From Anseongella ginsenosidimutans (GTDB lineage: Bacteria > Bacteroidota > Bacteroidia > Sphingobacteriales > Sphingobacteriaceae): a DNA stretch of 51,217 bases. This document shows positions 44,319-51,217 of this stretch, piece by piece (within the stretch, counting starts at the first letter, position 1; each line of letters opens with the position of its first letter). The notes under the pieces were generated by a model that saw only the letters and a program-made list of their open reading frames with translations, searched no databases and was not told the DNA's origin. The position numbers and the translations under genes were made by a program. Location of the stretch: positions 1-51,217 of the forward strand of contig JAJUHF010000009.1 of NCBI GenBank assembly GCA_029268045.1. The letters run 5' to 3'.

Positions 44319-44964
44319 AGACAAACCTCGCGTTCCGGAAAAGAAATTTTCCGTATTCCACCAGATTATCAAGTGGACTGTGTCCCATCAGGTCGAATGT
44401 TAGCTGAACTCCTTTTTCGATAGCCTCATCTGTTTTCTCAAAATCCGCGCTCGTATCATTTGTCCAGAAGCGGATTATGAAGACAAATTGAAGCCATAGC
44501 GCGTCCTTGTACCGGTGATCGAGGTGTTTTCGACGGCTTAATTCGCCCGATTCCAATCCCTGCGCGATGACTTGCTCGCAGAATTCCTGAAAGGACCGGC
44601 GGACTTTGCGAAGTACGCGTGGTTCCCCCGGAAATGCCGGAGATTGCCTGATGCTATATTGTATGAAACTGCGGCTGGGTTTCATCGATTCGGTGAAACC
44701 ATAAAACAGGCTCAGGGTCTTTTCCCTGGCATTGAAGGAAGCAAATTCAGCCGAGCCGGTCACCGCCGAGCGGGTTTCCCTGAAAAGCTCGTCCCATAGC
44801 GTCGCCTCCAGGTCGTCGAACGAGGTGAAGTGCGTATAAAATACCTTTTCGGAAAGCCTTAGCTTTTTCATAAACGCGTAAACCGACACAGGTTTTGCAT
44901 TCTGCGTAAGCACGTGATCCAGATAGGCCTCCTTGATTCGTTCCTGCGTGGCTTTCTTTTCCAT
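44302..44964 (-). CDS. TetR family transcriptional regulator
   Basis: This 220-residue protein starts at the ATG at 44964. Longer readings have no support. The N-terminal helix-turn-helix covers about residues 8-55 (ERIKEAYLDHVLTQ, then SVYAFMKKLRLSEKVFYTHF), where VFYTHF is the usual end of a TetR motif. The remaining helices form the ligand-binding half. It overlaps the AarF-type gene by 17 bases and is divergent from the MerR-type regulator. Autoregulation and control of the genes downstream are likely. No clear palindromic operator was seen in the 142-base gap. Confidence 0.88.
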   Translation of the reverse strand: MEKKATQERIKEAYLDHVLTQNAKPVSVYAFMKKLRLSEKVFYTHFTSFDDLEATLWDELFRETRSAVTGSAEFASFNAREKTLSLFYGFTESMKPSRSFIQYSIRQSPAFPGEPRVLRKVRRSFQEFCEQVIAQGLESGELSRRKHLDHRYKDALWLQFVFIIRFWTNDTSADFEKTDEAIEKGVQLTFDLMGHSPLDNLVEYGKFLFRNARFVYERAK

Positions 44965-45106
44965 CCTTAAGGTTTTTCCGTTTTTAATAAACATTTCGGC
45001 AACGGGATGGTTTTGATCTGTAAATTGTTTCGCCCCAGGCGGCAAGGAGGTTTGTAAAAACAATTTTCCTGATGGCGATGTATAGTATTATGTAAGATCT
45101 TGGGAA

Positions 45107-46015
45107 GTGAAAAAGTTTTCGATTAGAGACATTGAATGCTTGACGGGCATTAAGGCGCATACCATCCGAATTTGGGAACAACGATACAATCTGGTGCCTC
45201 CCAAACGTACCGAAACCAATATCCGGTATTACGATAACACCGACCTTAAAAAATTTCTCAACATTTCAACCCTACTTGAAAACGGCTTCCGGATTTCGAA
45301 GATAGCCGAGTTAAGCGAACAGGAAATGCATGAGCTGATCCTGGAGTTGACTGAAAACGATCACGCGTGCGACAAAGCGAATGCGCTCTGTACAGCCACC
45401 CTGAAGCTGGACGAGCTTCAGTTTAACCGGACGCTATCTTCTTGCATCGCGGTGATGGGAATTGAACAGACTTTCACCGAGGTGGTATTCCCTTTTATGC
45501 ATCGGATCGGGCTCATGTGGCAGGTGGGAACGGTCAACCCGGTGCATGAACACTTCATCAAGCATCTGATCAAACAGAAACTGTTGTGTGCCATTGATGA
45601 GCTTCCCACGGTCAATTCCGAAGTGGCCCGGAAATACCTTCTGTTCCTTCCGGAAGGTGAAACCCATGAGGTAGGTTTATTATTTGCCAACTACCTGCTG
45701 AAGGCCCGGGGCCAACATGTACTCTACCTCGGTCCGGACCTGCCGCTCACCGAGCTCGAGCAAGTCGTTAACTACTACCAGCCCAATTACGTATTCACAA
45801 CACTTACTTCCGATACCATTTACGGTGATCTGAACTGTCTGGTAAGGAAAATCCAGAAAGCGATTCCCCGTATTCCGGTGCTGCTGACAGGTCCGCTGAT
45901 CAAGTGTAACAAAGTAGAGGAAAACGAATACCTGCATACACTTAAAGACATCCGGGATTTGCCGGAATTCATCAGAATGCATTCCCATCAGGGAAATGTT
46001 TTTTTTACATGTTAA
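45107..46015 (+). CDS. MerR family regulator with B12-binding domain (CarH/LitR-like)
   Basis: This 302-residue regulator starts at the GTG at 45107. The MerR helix-turn-helix domain (residues 1-70) contains TGIKAHTIRIWEQRYNLV. A helical bundle follows that includes Trp138 and Glu148-His149, spaced exactly as W-x9-EH. The Rossmann-like cobalamin domain then carries Glu185, His187 and Gly190, matching E-x-H-x-x-G. These two motifs are the hallmarks of CarH photoreceptors, in which His of E-x-H ligates adenosylcobalamin and light breaks the repressor apart. It faces the TetR/AarF/TIGR01777 genes and lies just before sucA. I infer a light- and B12-dependent repressor; the target genes are unknown. 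Confidence 0.88.
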   Translation: MKKFSIRDIECLTGIKAHTIRIWEQRYNLVPPKRTETNIRYYDNTDLKKFLNISTLLENGFRISKIAELSEQEMHELILELTENDHACDKANALCTATLKLDELQFNRTLSSCIAVMGIEQTFTEVVFPFMHRIGLMWQVGTVNPVHEHFIKHLIKQKLLCAIDELPTVNSEVARKYLLFLPEGETHEVGLLFANYLLKARGQHVLYLGPDLPLTELEQVVNYYQPNYVFTTLTSDTIYGDLNCLVRKIQKAIPRIPVLLTGPLIKCNKVEENEYLHTLKDIRDLPEFIRMHSHQGNVFFTC

Positions 46016-46020
46016 TTTAT

Positions 46021-46028
46021 TAATTTTG
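46021..46028 (+). promoter_or_regulatory. Bacteroidota -7 box of sucA
   Basis: TAATTTTG matches TAnnTTTG exactly, 5 bases after the MerR gene stop and 22 before the sucA ATG. A clear -33 TTTG is missing; an ATGTTT stretch lies near the expected place inside the merR 3' end. It suggests sucA has its own promoter and is not simply read through from merR. Confidence 0.45.
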
Positions 46029-46050
46029 TTCCGTATACGGATACAGACGA

Positions 46051-48864
46051 ATGGATAATCTTTCATACCTGACCAACGCGCACGCATCTTATATTGAATC
46101 CCTTTATAAATCGTATCAAGATGATCCCGCTTCGGTAGAAGTGGAGTGGCAAAAGTTTTTCGAAGGTTTTGATCTTGGACGGCGGGAAGCGGCTGGCGGG
46201 GAACCTGCCGGTCCATCCGGCACGGAGGAAACTCCGGAACATTTTATCAAAGAAATCCGGGTCCTGGATATGATCAATGGATTTCGTTCCAGGGGACACC
46301 TGTTCACAAAGACCAATCCCGTTCGGGAACGGCGGAAATATTATCCCGGGAAGGAGCTGGAAACATTCGGTTTAAGCGATGAGGACCTGGATACGGTATT
46401 CAATGCCGGGGTTCAGGTAGGACTTGGGCCGGCAACCCTGCGGGATATTTACCAGTTGCTGGAGGATACCTACTGCCAGTCTATTGGCGTGGAATATCGT
46501 TACATTCGGAATCCGCTTAAGATGAAGTGGTTCGAAGACCGGATGGAAACTACCCGCAACCGGACCGAATTTACGACCGAGCAGAAAAAGCGGATCCTTC
46601 ATAAACTGAATCAGGCCGTTGTTTTTGAAAACTTCCTGCATACCAAGTTTTTGGGGCAAAAGCGTTTTTCCCTCGAAGGGGCGGAAAGTCTCATTCCCGC
46701 GTTGGATGCCGTCATTGAAAAAGGCTCCGAGCTGGGCATTGAGGAATTTGTCATCGGAATGGCTCACCGGGGTCGCCTGAATGTATTGGCAAACATCCTG
46801 AATAAGACCTATAAGGAAATATTCAGCGAGTTTGAGGGGAAGAGCTATTCGGTGGAAGATCCCTACGGCGGAGATGTGAAATATCACCTTGGATTTTCCA
46901 ATGACGTGGACACCATGAACGGGAGGAAGGTGCACCTAAGTCTGTGCCCAAATCCATCCCACCTGGAAGCGGTGGATCCCGTAGCCCAGGGGATGGCGCG
47001 TTCAAAGATTGATTTCAAATACGGCGGAGACCTGAACAAGCTTGCTCCCATTCTCATTCATGGCGATGCGTCCATCGCAGGTCAGGGCGTGGTATACGAG
47101 GTGATTCAGATGGCAAAGCTGGAAGCCTACCGCACGGGCGGGTCTATCCACCTGGTCATCAATAACCAGGTTGGCTTTACCACCAATTTCCGCGACGGCC
47201 GTTCCAGCACCTATTGTACGGACATCGCGAAAGTGACGCTTTCGCCGGTTTTTCATGTGAACGGGGACGATGTGGAAGCGCTGGTTCATGCCATTCAGAT
47301 GGCCATGGAGTACCGGCAGCAATTCCATAACGACGTATTCATCGATATTCTCTGTTACCGGAAATACGGTCACAACGAATCGGATGAGCCCCGCTTTACG
47401 CAACCCACCCTCTATAAGGCCATTGCGGCGCATCCGAACCCCCGGGAGATTTATGTAAATAAGCTCATCGCTCAGGGAAGTGTGGATGCCAAAATGGCCA
47501 AGGAAATGGAGCGCGATTTCCGCAAGATGCTCCAGGAGCGCCTGGACGAGGTGAAACAGGAACCGCCCACTACGGTCAAGCCGATGCTGGGGGGTGCATG
47601 GACCGGGTACCGTTTTGCCAACGCGGACGATTTTCTGAGATCCCCCGATACCGCCGTGGCCGAAGAGACCATCGTGGACATCGGGATAAAGATGAACACC
47701 CTTCCCAAGGACAAGACCTTCTTCAAAAAAATAGTCCGGCTTTACGATGAACGCATCAAGATGGTGCGGGATACCAAGGTGCTGGACTGGGCAATGGCAG
47801 AACTTCTTGCCTACGGCTCGCTTGTGCTGGAAGGGCACCGGGTCCGGATGAGTGGACAGGATGTGGAGCGGGGAACGTTTTCACACCGGCACGCAATTGT
47901 CAAAGTGGAAGATTCCGATGAAGAATACACGCCGCTGGCGCATCTTTCCGAAGATCAGGCGCCGTTCCAGATCTACAACTCCCATCTTTCCGAATTTGGG
48001 GTGTTGGGGTTCGAATACGGGTATGCCATGGCACTGCCTCACGCGCTGATTCTCTGGGAGGCTCAATTTGGTGATTTTGCAAATGGCGCGCAGGTGATCA
48101 TCGACCAATTCCTGGCCAGTGCAGAGAAAAAGTGGAATCGCCAGAACGGGTTGGTATTGTTATTGCCCCATGGGTACGAAGGGCAGGGACCGGAGCATTC
48201 TTCGGCACGTGTGGAGCGTTTTCTCGAATTGTGTGCCGAAAACAATATGCAGATCGTAAATTGCACCAAACCGGCGCAGTTGTTCCACGTATTACGGCGC
48301 CAGGTGAAACGGGATTTCCGGAAGCCGCTGGTGATTTTCACCCCGAAAAGCCTGTTGAGGCATCCCAAATGCGTCAGTCCGATGGAAGATTTTACCAAAG
48401 GCGGTTTCCGGGAGGTACTTGACGACGAAAATGTTTCGGTAAAGGACGTACGACGGGTCCTTTTGTGCAGCGGAAAGATTTATTATGATCTTTTGGAAGC
48501 CCAGGAGAGCGAGGATCGGAAGGATGTAGCGATCATCCGGGTGGAACAGCTTTATCCAACCCCAATTGATCAGATCGAAAAGATCCGCGAAAAGTACAAA
48601 CACGCCAAGGAATTTTTCTGGGTTCAGGAAGAGCCCGAAAACATGGGAGCCTGGCCGTATATTTCCAGAAAATTCCGCAAGCGGAACCTGGATGTGATCG
48701 CAAGACGGGAAAGCAGCAGTCCGGCTACCGGGTACGCAAAACAACACACCGCCCAGCAGCTGAAGATTATTGCCAAGGCGTTCGGCGAGCCGGTAAAGGA
48801 AATGAACCAGGAAGTAAAGAGGAAAGTCCATAAAACAACCAAAAAGGCAATAAAAACGGATTAG
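46051..48864 (+). CDS. sucA: 2-oxoglutarate dehydrogenase E1 component
   Basis: SucA is the thiamine-diphosphate-dependent E1 that decarboxylates 2-oxoglutarate in the TCA cycle. The protein is 937 residues from the ATG at 46051. The N-terminal stretch NAHASYIESLYKSYQDDPAS is the E2-binding segment usual in E1o. The active-site region reads VIGMAHRGRLNVLAN, and thiamine-binding motifs include HGDASIAGQGVVYE and CYRKYGHNESDEPRFTQP. The second half carries the transketolase-like domain with WEAQFGDFANGAQVIIDQF and the E1 C-terminal VQEEPENMGAWPYI. It is followed 61 bases later by sucB, making a standard E1-E2 pair. Confidence 0.98.
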   Translation: MDNLSYLTNAHASYIESLYKSYQDDPASVEVEWQKFFEGFDLGRREAAGGEPAGPSGTEETPEHFIKEIRVLDMINGFRSRGHLFTKTNPVRERRKYYPGKELETFGLSDEDLDTVFNAGVQVGLGPATLRDIYQLLEDTYCQSIGVEYRYIRNPLKMKWFEDRMETTRNRTEFTTEQKKRILHKLNQAVVFENFLHTKFLGQKRFSLEGAESLIPALDAVIEKGSELGIEEFVIGMAHRGRLNVLANILNKTYKEIFSEFEGKSYSVEDPYGGDVKYHLGFSNDVDTMNGRKVHLSLCPNPSHLEAVDPVAQGMARSKIDFKYGGDLNKLAPILIHGDASIAGQGVVYEVIQMAKLEAYRTGGSIHLVINNQVGFTTNFRDGRSSTYCTDIAKVTLSPVFHVNGDDVEALVHAIQMAMEYRQQFHNDVFIDILCYRKYGHNESDEPRFTQPTLYKAIAAHPNPREIYVNKLIAQGSVDAKMAKEMERDFRKMLQERLDEVKQEPPTTVKPMLGGAWTGYRFANADDFLRSPDTAVAEETIVDIGIKMNTLPKDKTFFKKIVRLYDERIKMVRDTKVLDWAMAELLAYGSLVLEGHRVRMSGQDVERGTFSHRHAIVKVEDSDEEYTPLAHLSEDQAPFQIYNSHLSEFGVLGFEYGYAMALPHALILWEAQFGDFANGAQVIIDQFLASAEKKWNRQNGLVLLLPHGYEGQGPEHSSARVERFLELCAENNMQIVNCTKPAQLFHVLRRQVKRDFRKPLVIFTPKSLLRHPKCVSPMEDFTKGGFREVLDDENVSVKDVRRVLLCSGKIYYDLLEAQESEDRKDVAIIRVEQLYPTPIDQIEKIREKYKHAKEFFWVQEEPENMGAWPYISRKFRKRNLDVIARRESSSPATGYAKQHTAQQLKIIAKAFGEPVKEMNQEVKRKVHKTTKKAIKTD

Positions 48865-48925
48865 GAATACATACCATCGCATGTATTACCTGCTTACTGA
48901 GACTTAATACTAAAAAACTAATTAT

Positions 48926-50194
48926 ATGAGCGTAGAAATGAAGGTTCCGTCTGTAGGCGAATCGATCAACGAAGTAACCTTGGCGAGCTGGCTGAAAAAT
49001 GACGGTGATTACGTTGAAATGGATGAGGTAATTGCTGAAATGGAATCAGACAAGGCCACCTTTGAATTGACGGCTGAACAGGCGGGCATCCTCCGTATCA
49101 AAGCTCAGGAAGGAGACACGATTCCCATTGGGGAAGTGGTCTGTGTAATTGAAGAGGGAGAAGGAGCTTCGAAAGCTACTTCGGACGCGGCAGCGGCTTC
49201 TTCTGAGGAAGAAAAGAAAGGTGCGGCGGAAAAAGAAACGCAGTCAGAACCGTCTTCCAAAGAAACCTCCGGTGACAAAATCCCTTCTCCGGCGGCGGCA
49301 AAAATACTTGCGGAAAAGGGAATCGACCCGGCCTCGATCAATGGAACGGGAAAGGACGGACGCGTTACCAAAGAAGACGCGTTAAAGGCTACGGCTCCGA
49401 AAGAAACCCAAACGGCGAGCCAATCTTCTGCCGATTCGCAACAAACCCAATCCAAAACCGGACATGTTTCGGGGAGTGAGGATCGTTCCGGTTCCCGCAA
49501 CGAGCGTCGTGAGCGCATGTCCAGCCTTCGTAAAACCATTGCCAGGCGATTGGTGGAGGTAAAAAACGATACAGCGATGCTTACCACCTTCAACGAGGTG
49601 GATATGTCGGGGGTAATGGAATTACGCGCGAAATATAAAGACAAGTTCAAGGAAAAATACGGTGTAGGCCTTGGTTTTATGTCCTTTTTCAGTAAGGCTT
49701 GCTGCCAGGCCCTGAGCGAGTTCCCGGCAGTAAACGCACGTATTGACGGCGACGAGCTTGTGTATCATGATTATGTGGATATTTCGATCGCCGTGTCGAC
49801 TCCCCGGGGGCTTGTTGTTCCCGTGATCCGGAATGCACAGCATCTTTCACTGCATGAAATTGAGTCCCAGGTGGTGGAGCTTGCTGTAAAGGCCCGGGAC
49901 GGAAAGCTGACGATTGAAGAAATGACGGGAGGCACGTTTACCATTACCAATGGTGGCGTATTTGGTTCCATGCTGTCAACCCCCATTATCAACGCTCCGC
50001 AATCGGCAATCCTGGGAATGCACAATATCGTGGAACGCCCGGTGGTTGTGAATAAGGAAATCGTGATCCGTCCGGTTATGTTTGTAGCCCTTTCCTATGA
50101 TCACCGCGTGATTGACGGCAAGGAATCGGTGAGCTTCCTCTATCGTGTCAAGGAACTGCTTGAAGACCCTGCACGTTTACTTATCGGGATCTAA
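48926..50194 (+). CDS. sucB: 2-oxoglutarate dehydrogenase E2, dihydrolipoyl succinyltransferase
   Basis: SucB carries the succinyl group on lipoyl-lysine and passes it to CoA. The 422-residue protein begins with the lipoyl domain, with Lys43 in ESDKATFEL as the lipoylated residue. A low-complexity Glu/Lys/Ser linker, a peripheral-subunit-binding domain ([16 protein letters not shown], about residues 121-136), a second Ser/Thr/Gln-rich linker and the catalytic domain follow. The active-site DHRVIDG contains His393 and Asp397. The ATG is at 48926. The dihydrolipoyl dehydrogenase E3 is not in the window. Confidence 0.98.
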   Translation: MSVEMKVPSVGESINEVTLASWLKNDGDYVEMDEVIAEMESDKATFELTAEQAGILRIKAQEGDTIPIGEVVCVIEEGEGASKATSDAAAASSEEEKKGAAEKETQSEPSSKETSGDKIPSPAAAKILAEKGIDPASINGTGKDGRVTKEDALKATAPKETQTASQSSADSQQTQSKTGHVSGSEDRSGSRNERRERMSSLRKTIARRLVEVKNDTAMLTTFNEVDMSGVMELRAKYKDKFKEKYGVGLGFMSFFSKACCQALSEFPAVNARIDGDELVYHDYVDISIAVSTPRGLVVPVIRNAQHLSLHEIESQVVELAVKARDGKLTIEEMTGGTFTITNGGVFGSMLSTPIINAPQSAILGMHNIVERPVVVNKEIVIRPVMFVALSYDHRVIDGKESVSFLYRVKELLEDPARLLIGI

Positions 50195-50210
50195 TCCTCC
50201 AAAGACATCC

Positions 50211-50239
50211 GTGTGCGCGGCTTAAGTAGCCGCGCGCAC
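50211..50239 (+). terminator. GC-rich hairpin after sucB
   Basis: GTGTGCGCGGC and GCCGCGCGCAC pair over 11 positions (one G-T) around a seven-base TTAAGTA loop, 16 bases after the sucB stop. It directly abuts the stop of the convergent Rpn-type gene, so it may end transcription from both sides. A short T-rich run follows on the plus strand. Confidence 0.6.
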
Positions 50240-51217
50240 TTAATGAATTTGTGAACGGATTTTTTTTACGTCGTCCATTTCGACTCCTGCCAGCAGTGCG
50301 ATCTTCCGGTCATCGAAATCTGTTTCTTTAATCAGATTACGCAGGAAGGCTTGTTCCTTCCGTTTCTCACCTATTCTCTCCCCTCGTTTCTCACCTCGTT
50401 TCTCACCTCGTTTCTCGCCTCTTTTTTCGCCTGTGGCTTCCCCCTCCAGGCGGGCCTGCATCAGCAATAATTCTTCAATTCCCATGGTATTGGTCCTCCC
50501 AGTTAATTCTGTTAGTTCGTTTTCAAATTTCCTGTTCAATGCGTCCTGCCGGAAACGCAGGTAAAAGCGCAAGAAGTTCATCAGGGCGCGCTGCTTCTTA
50601 TTTGGAATCTGTTTGGCGTGTAAGCGGCGGGCCAGCTCCATTTTTAAACGATACAGCCCTTTCTCACCCAGCTTTTGTGCTTTCAATGCCGCCTTCACCG
50701 TCAGGATCACCATGGCGAAGGGGTTTTCACTTTTTTCCAGTTCGGCATCCGGCTGGTCCAACACTTTATAGCAGATAAAGCGGTAACGCAGGCTGGTGCC
50801 CAAAAAGGACTGCTCGTAGCAGGCGGGGCGAAAGCGCCTGTTCCCGTCGGTCAGGATGGCAATGGCGGCGATGGGCCGGGGGTATTTATCCCATAACCGG
50901 GCGTAATAGCGGAACATCCGCTCGGGAAAGTTTGCCTGCCTGGACCCTTGCACCTCGCAGTGAAGCAGGATCTCCACATCGTGCCCCTCCCGGGTATGCA
51001 CTTTGACCAGTTTGTCTACATGCCGGGGAGCAAACCGGTCCTCCTCGGGCGGGAAGATCTGTTCCAGCTCTTTATCGAGAAACTCAAAGCCCCGGTTGAA
51101 GTCGAAGCGCTTATCCGCCTCGGGGAAAAAGAAACGCAGAAAGTCCTCGAACAGCTCTTCCAGAATGCCCTTCCAAAGTAAATCGTTACGTGCGTGGTAC
51201 TCCTTGTTCTCCTGCGG
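50240..51217 (-). CDS. Rpn family recombination-promoting nuclease/putative transposase, 5' end beyond window
   Basis: The frame is open to the right edge (326 codons seen, with the stop at 50240), so the start codon lies outside the window. The visible N terminus (PQENKEYHARNDLLWKGILE) is close to the family start. The PD-(D/E)XK-type core includes DKLVKVHTREGHDVEILLHCEVQ, where EVQ stands for the ExK position, and FPERMFRYYARLWDKY. Rpn proteins (transposase_31 relatives) are nucleases that raise RecA-independent recombination and are often found in several copies per genome. The C-terminal part has a GEKR tetrapeptide repeat (see the repeat entry) and ends in a short helical tail. Only the family is assigned; its role here is unknown. 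Confidence 0.82.
   Translation of the reverse strand, partial: PQENKEYHARNDLLWKGILEELFEDFLRFFFPEADKRFDFNRGFEFLDKELEQIFPPEEDRFAPRHVDKLVKVHTREGHDVEILLHCEVQGSRQANFPERMFRYYARLWDKYPRPIAAIAILTDGNRRFRPACYEQSFLGTSLRYRFICYKVLDQPDAELEKSENPFAMVILTVKAALKAQKLGEKGLYRLKMELARRLHAKQIPNKKQRALMNFLRFYLRFRQDALNRKFENELTELTGRTNTMGIEELLLMQARLEGEATGEKRGEKRGEKRGEKRGERIGEKRKEQAFLRNLIKETDFDDRKIALLAGVEMDDVKKIRSQIH
50359..50430 (-). repeat. In-frame 12-base tandem repeat (GEKR) inside the Rpn-type gene
   Basis: About six units of a 12-base repeat (plus-strand form CTCGTTTCTCAC and variants) are present. Two are exact and the others carry one to several changes. On the coding strand the repeats give GEKRGEKRGEKRGEKR with GERI and GEKR variants, a charged linker probably forming a helix. 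The unit is a multiple of three, so copy-number change would alter length but not frame. Confidence 0.8.

Noticed and set aside
47002-47838. A 278-codon minus-strand frame opposite sucA
   Set aside because: It overlaps well-recognised E1 motifs on the other strand and resembles no family.
50359-50430. CRISPR-like repeat
   Set aside because: The units are 12 bases long, contiguous and in frame inside a gene, with no spacers.

Overview
This window comes from a free-living bacterium of the phylum Bacteroidota, probably of the Cytophagia/Sphingobacteriia/Chitinophagia breadth; I would not name a genus. Three things support this. A large secreted protease carries a C-terminal type IX secretion sorting domain. 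An outer-membrane receptor has the carboxypeptidase-regulatory plus plug plus barrel layout typical of the phylum. Finally, a textbook Bacteroidota promoter (TTTG, 20 bp, TATCTTTG) precedes an initiator tRNA gene. The DNA is moderately GC-rich and genes are tightly packed. I see no insertion sequence, prophage or CRISPR array, so this is mostly chromosomal backbone.

Layout, left to right. Positions 1-3084 (minus strand) hold a fatty acid hydroxylase-superfamily membrane protein, a DisA_N/DACNV-type diadenylate cyclase-like protein and the GTPase Era, which is cut by the window edge. Positions 3188-3996 are a divergent DoxX/HxlR pair with an inverted repeat between them. Positions 4017-8167 hold a lipoprotein, an AraC-type regulator and a TonB-dependent-receptor-like outer-membrane protein. 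Positions 8496-8669 are a complete tRNA-fMet unit with promoter and terminator. Positions 8752-16008 (minus) are a six-gene hexuronate operon, uxaB-uxaC-kdgK-eda-exuT-uxuA in order of transcription. Positions 16096-21845 hold a 1249-residue T9SS-exported subtilase and two divergent predicted lipoproteins. Positions 21908-27454 (minus) are a three-part RND efflux operon.

Positions 27644-36645 (plus) hold an M61 peptidase followed by a fatty-acid beta-oxidation run (fadD, then fadN-fadA-fadE in the same order as the Bacillus fadNAE operon). Positions 36774-42001 are thrA-thrB-thrC with a lipid-anchored FKBP-type protein appended. Positions 42025-44964 (minus) hold a TetR regulator overlapping an ABC1/AarF kinase-like gene, then a TIGR01777 epimerase-like gene. 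Divergent from these is a MerR regulator (45107-46015) that carries both cobalamin-binding motifs of the CarH light sensors. It is followed by sucA-sucB (2-oxoglutarate dehydrogenase E1 and E2) and, at the right edge, an Rpn-type nuclease/transposase gene with a GEKR repeat.

Together the genes describe an aerobic heterotroph that takes up hexuronates (plant or algal uronic acids) and fatty acids and feeds them through KDPG cleavage, beta-oxidation and the TCA cycle. The two least routine items are the diadenylate cyclase-like protein with an altered RHR motif, and the probable B12-dependent photoreceptor facing the TetR/AarF/TIGR01777 set. Neither is a proven new system. The second is my best candidate for an undescribed regulatory circuit.
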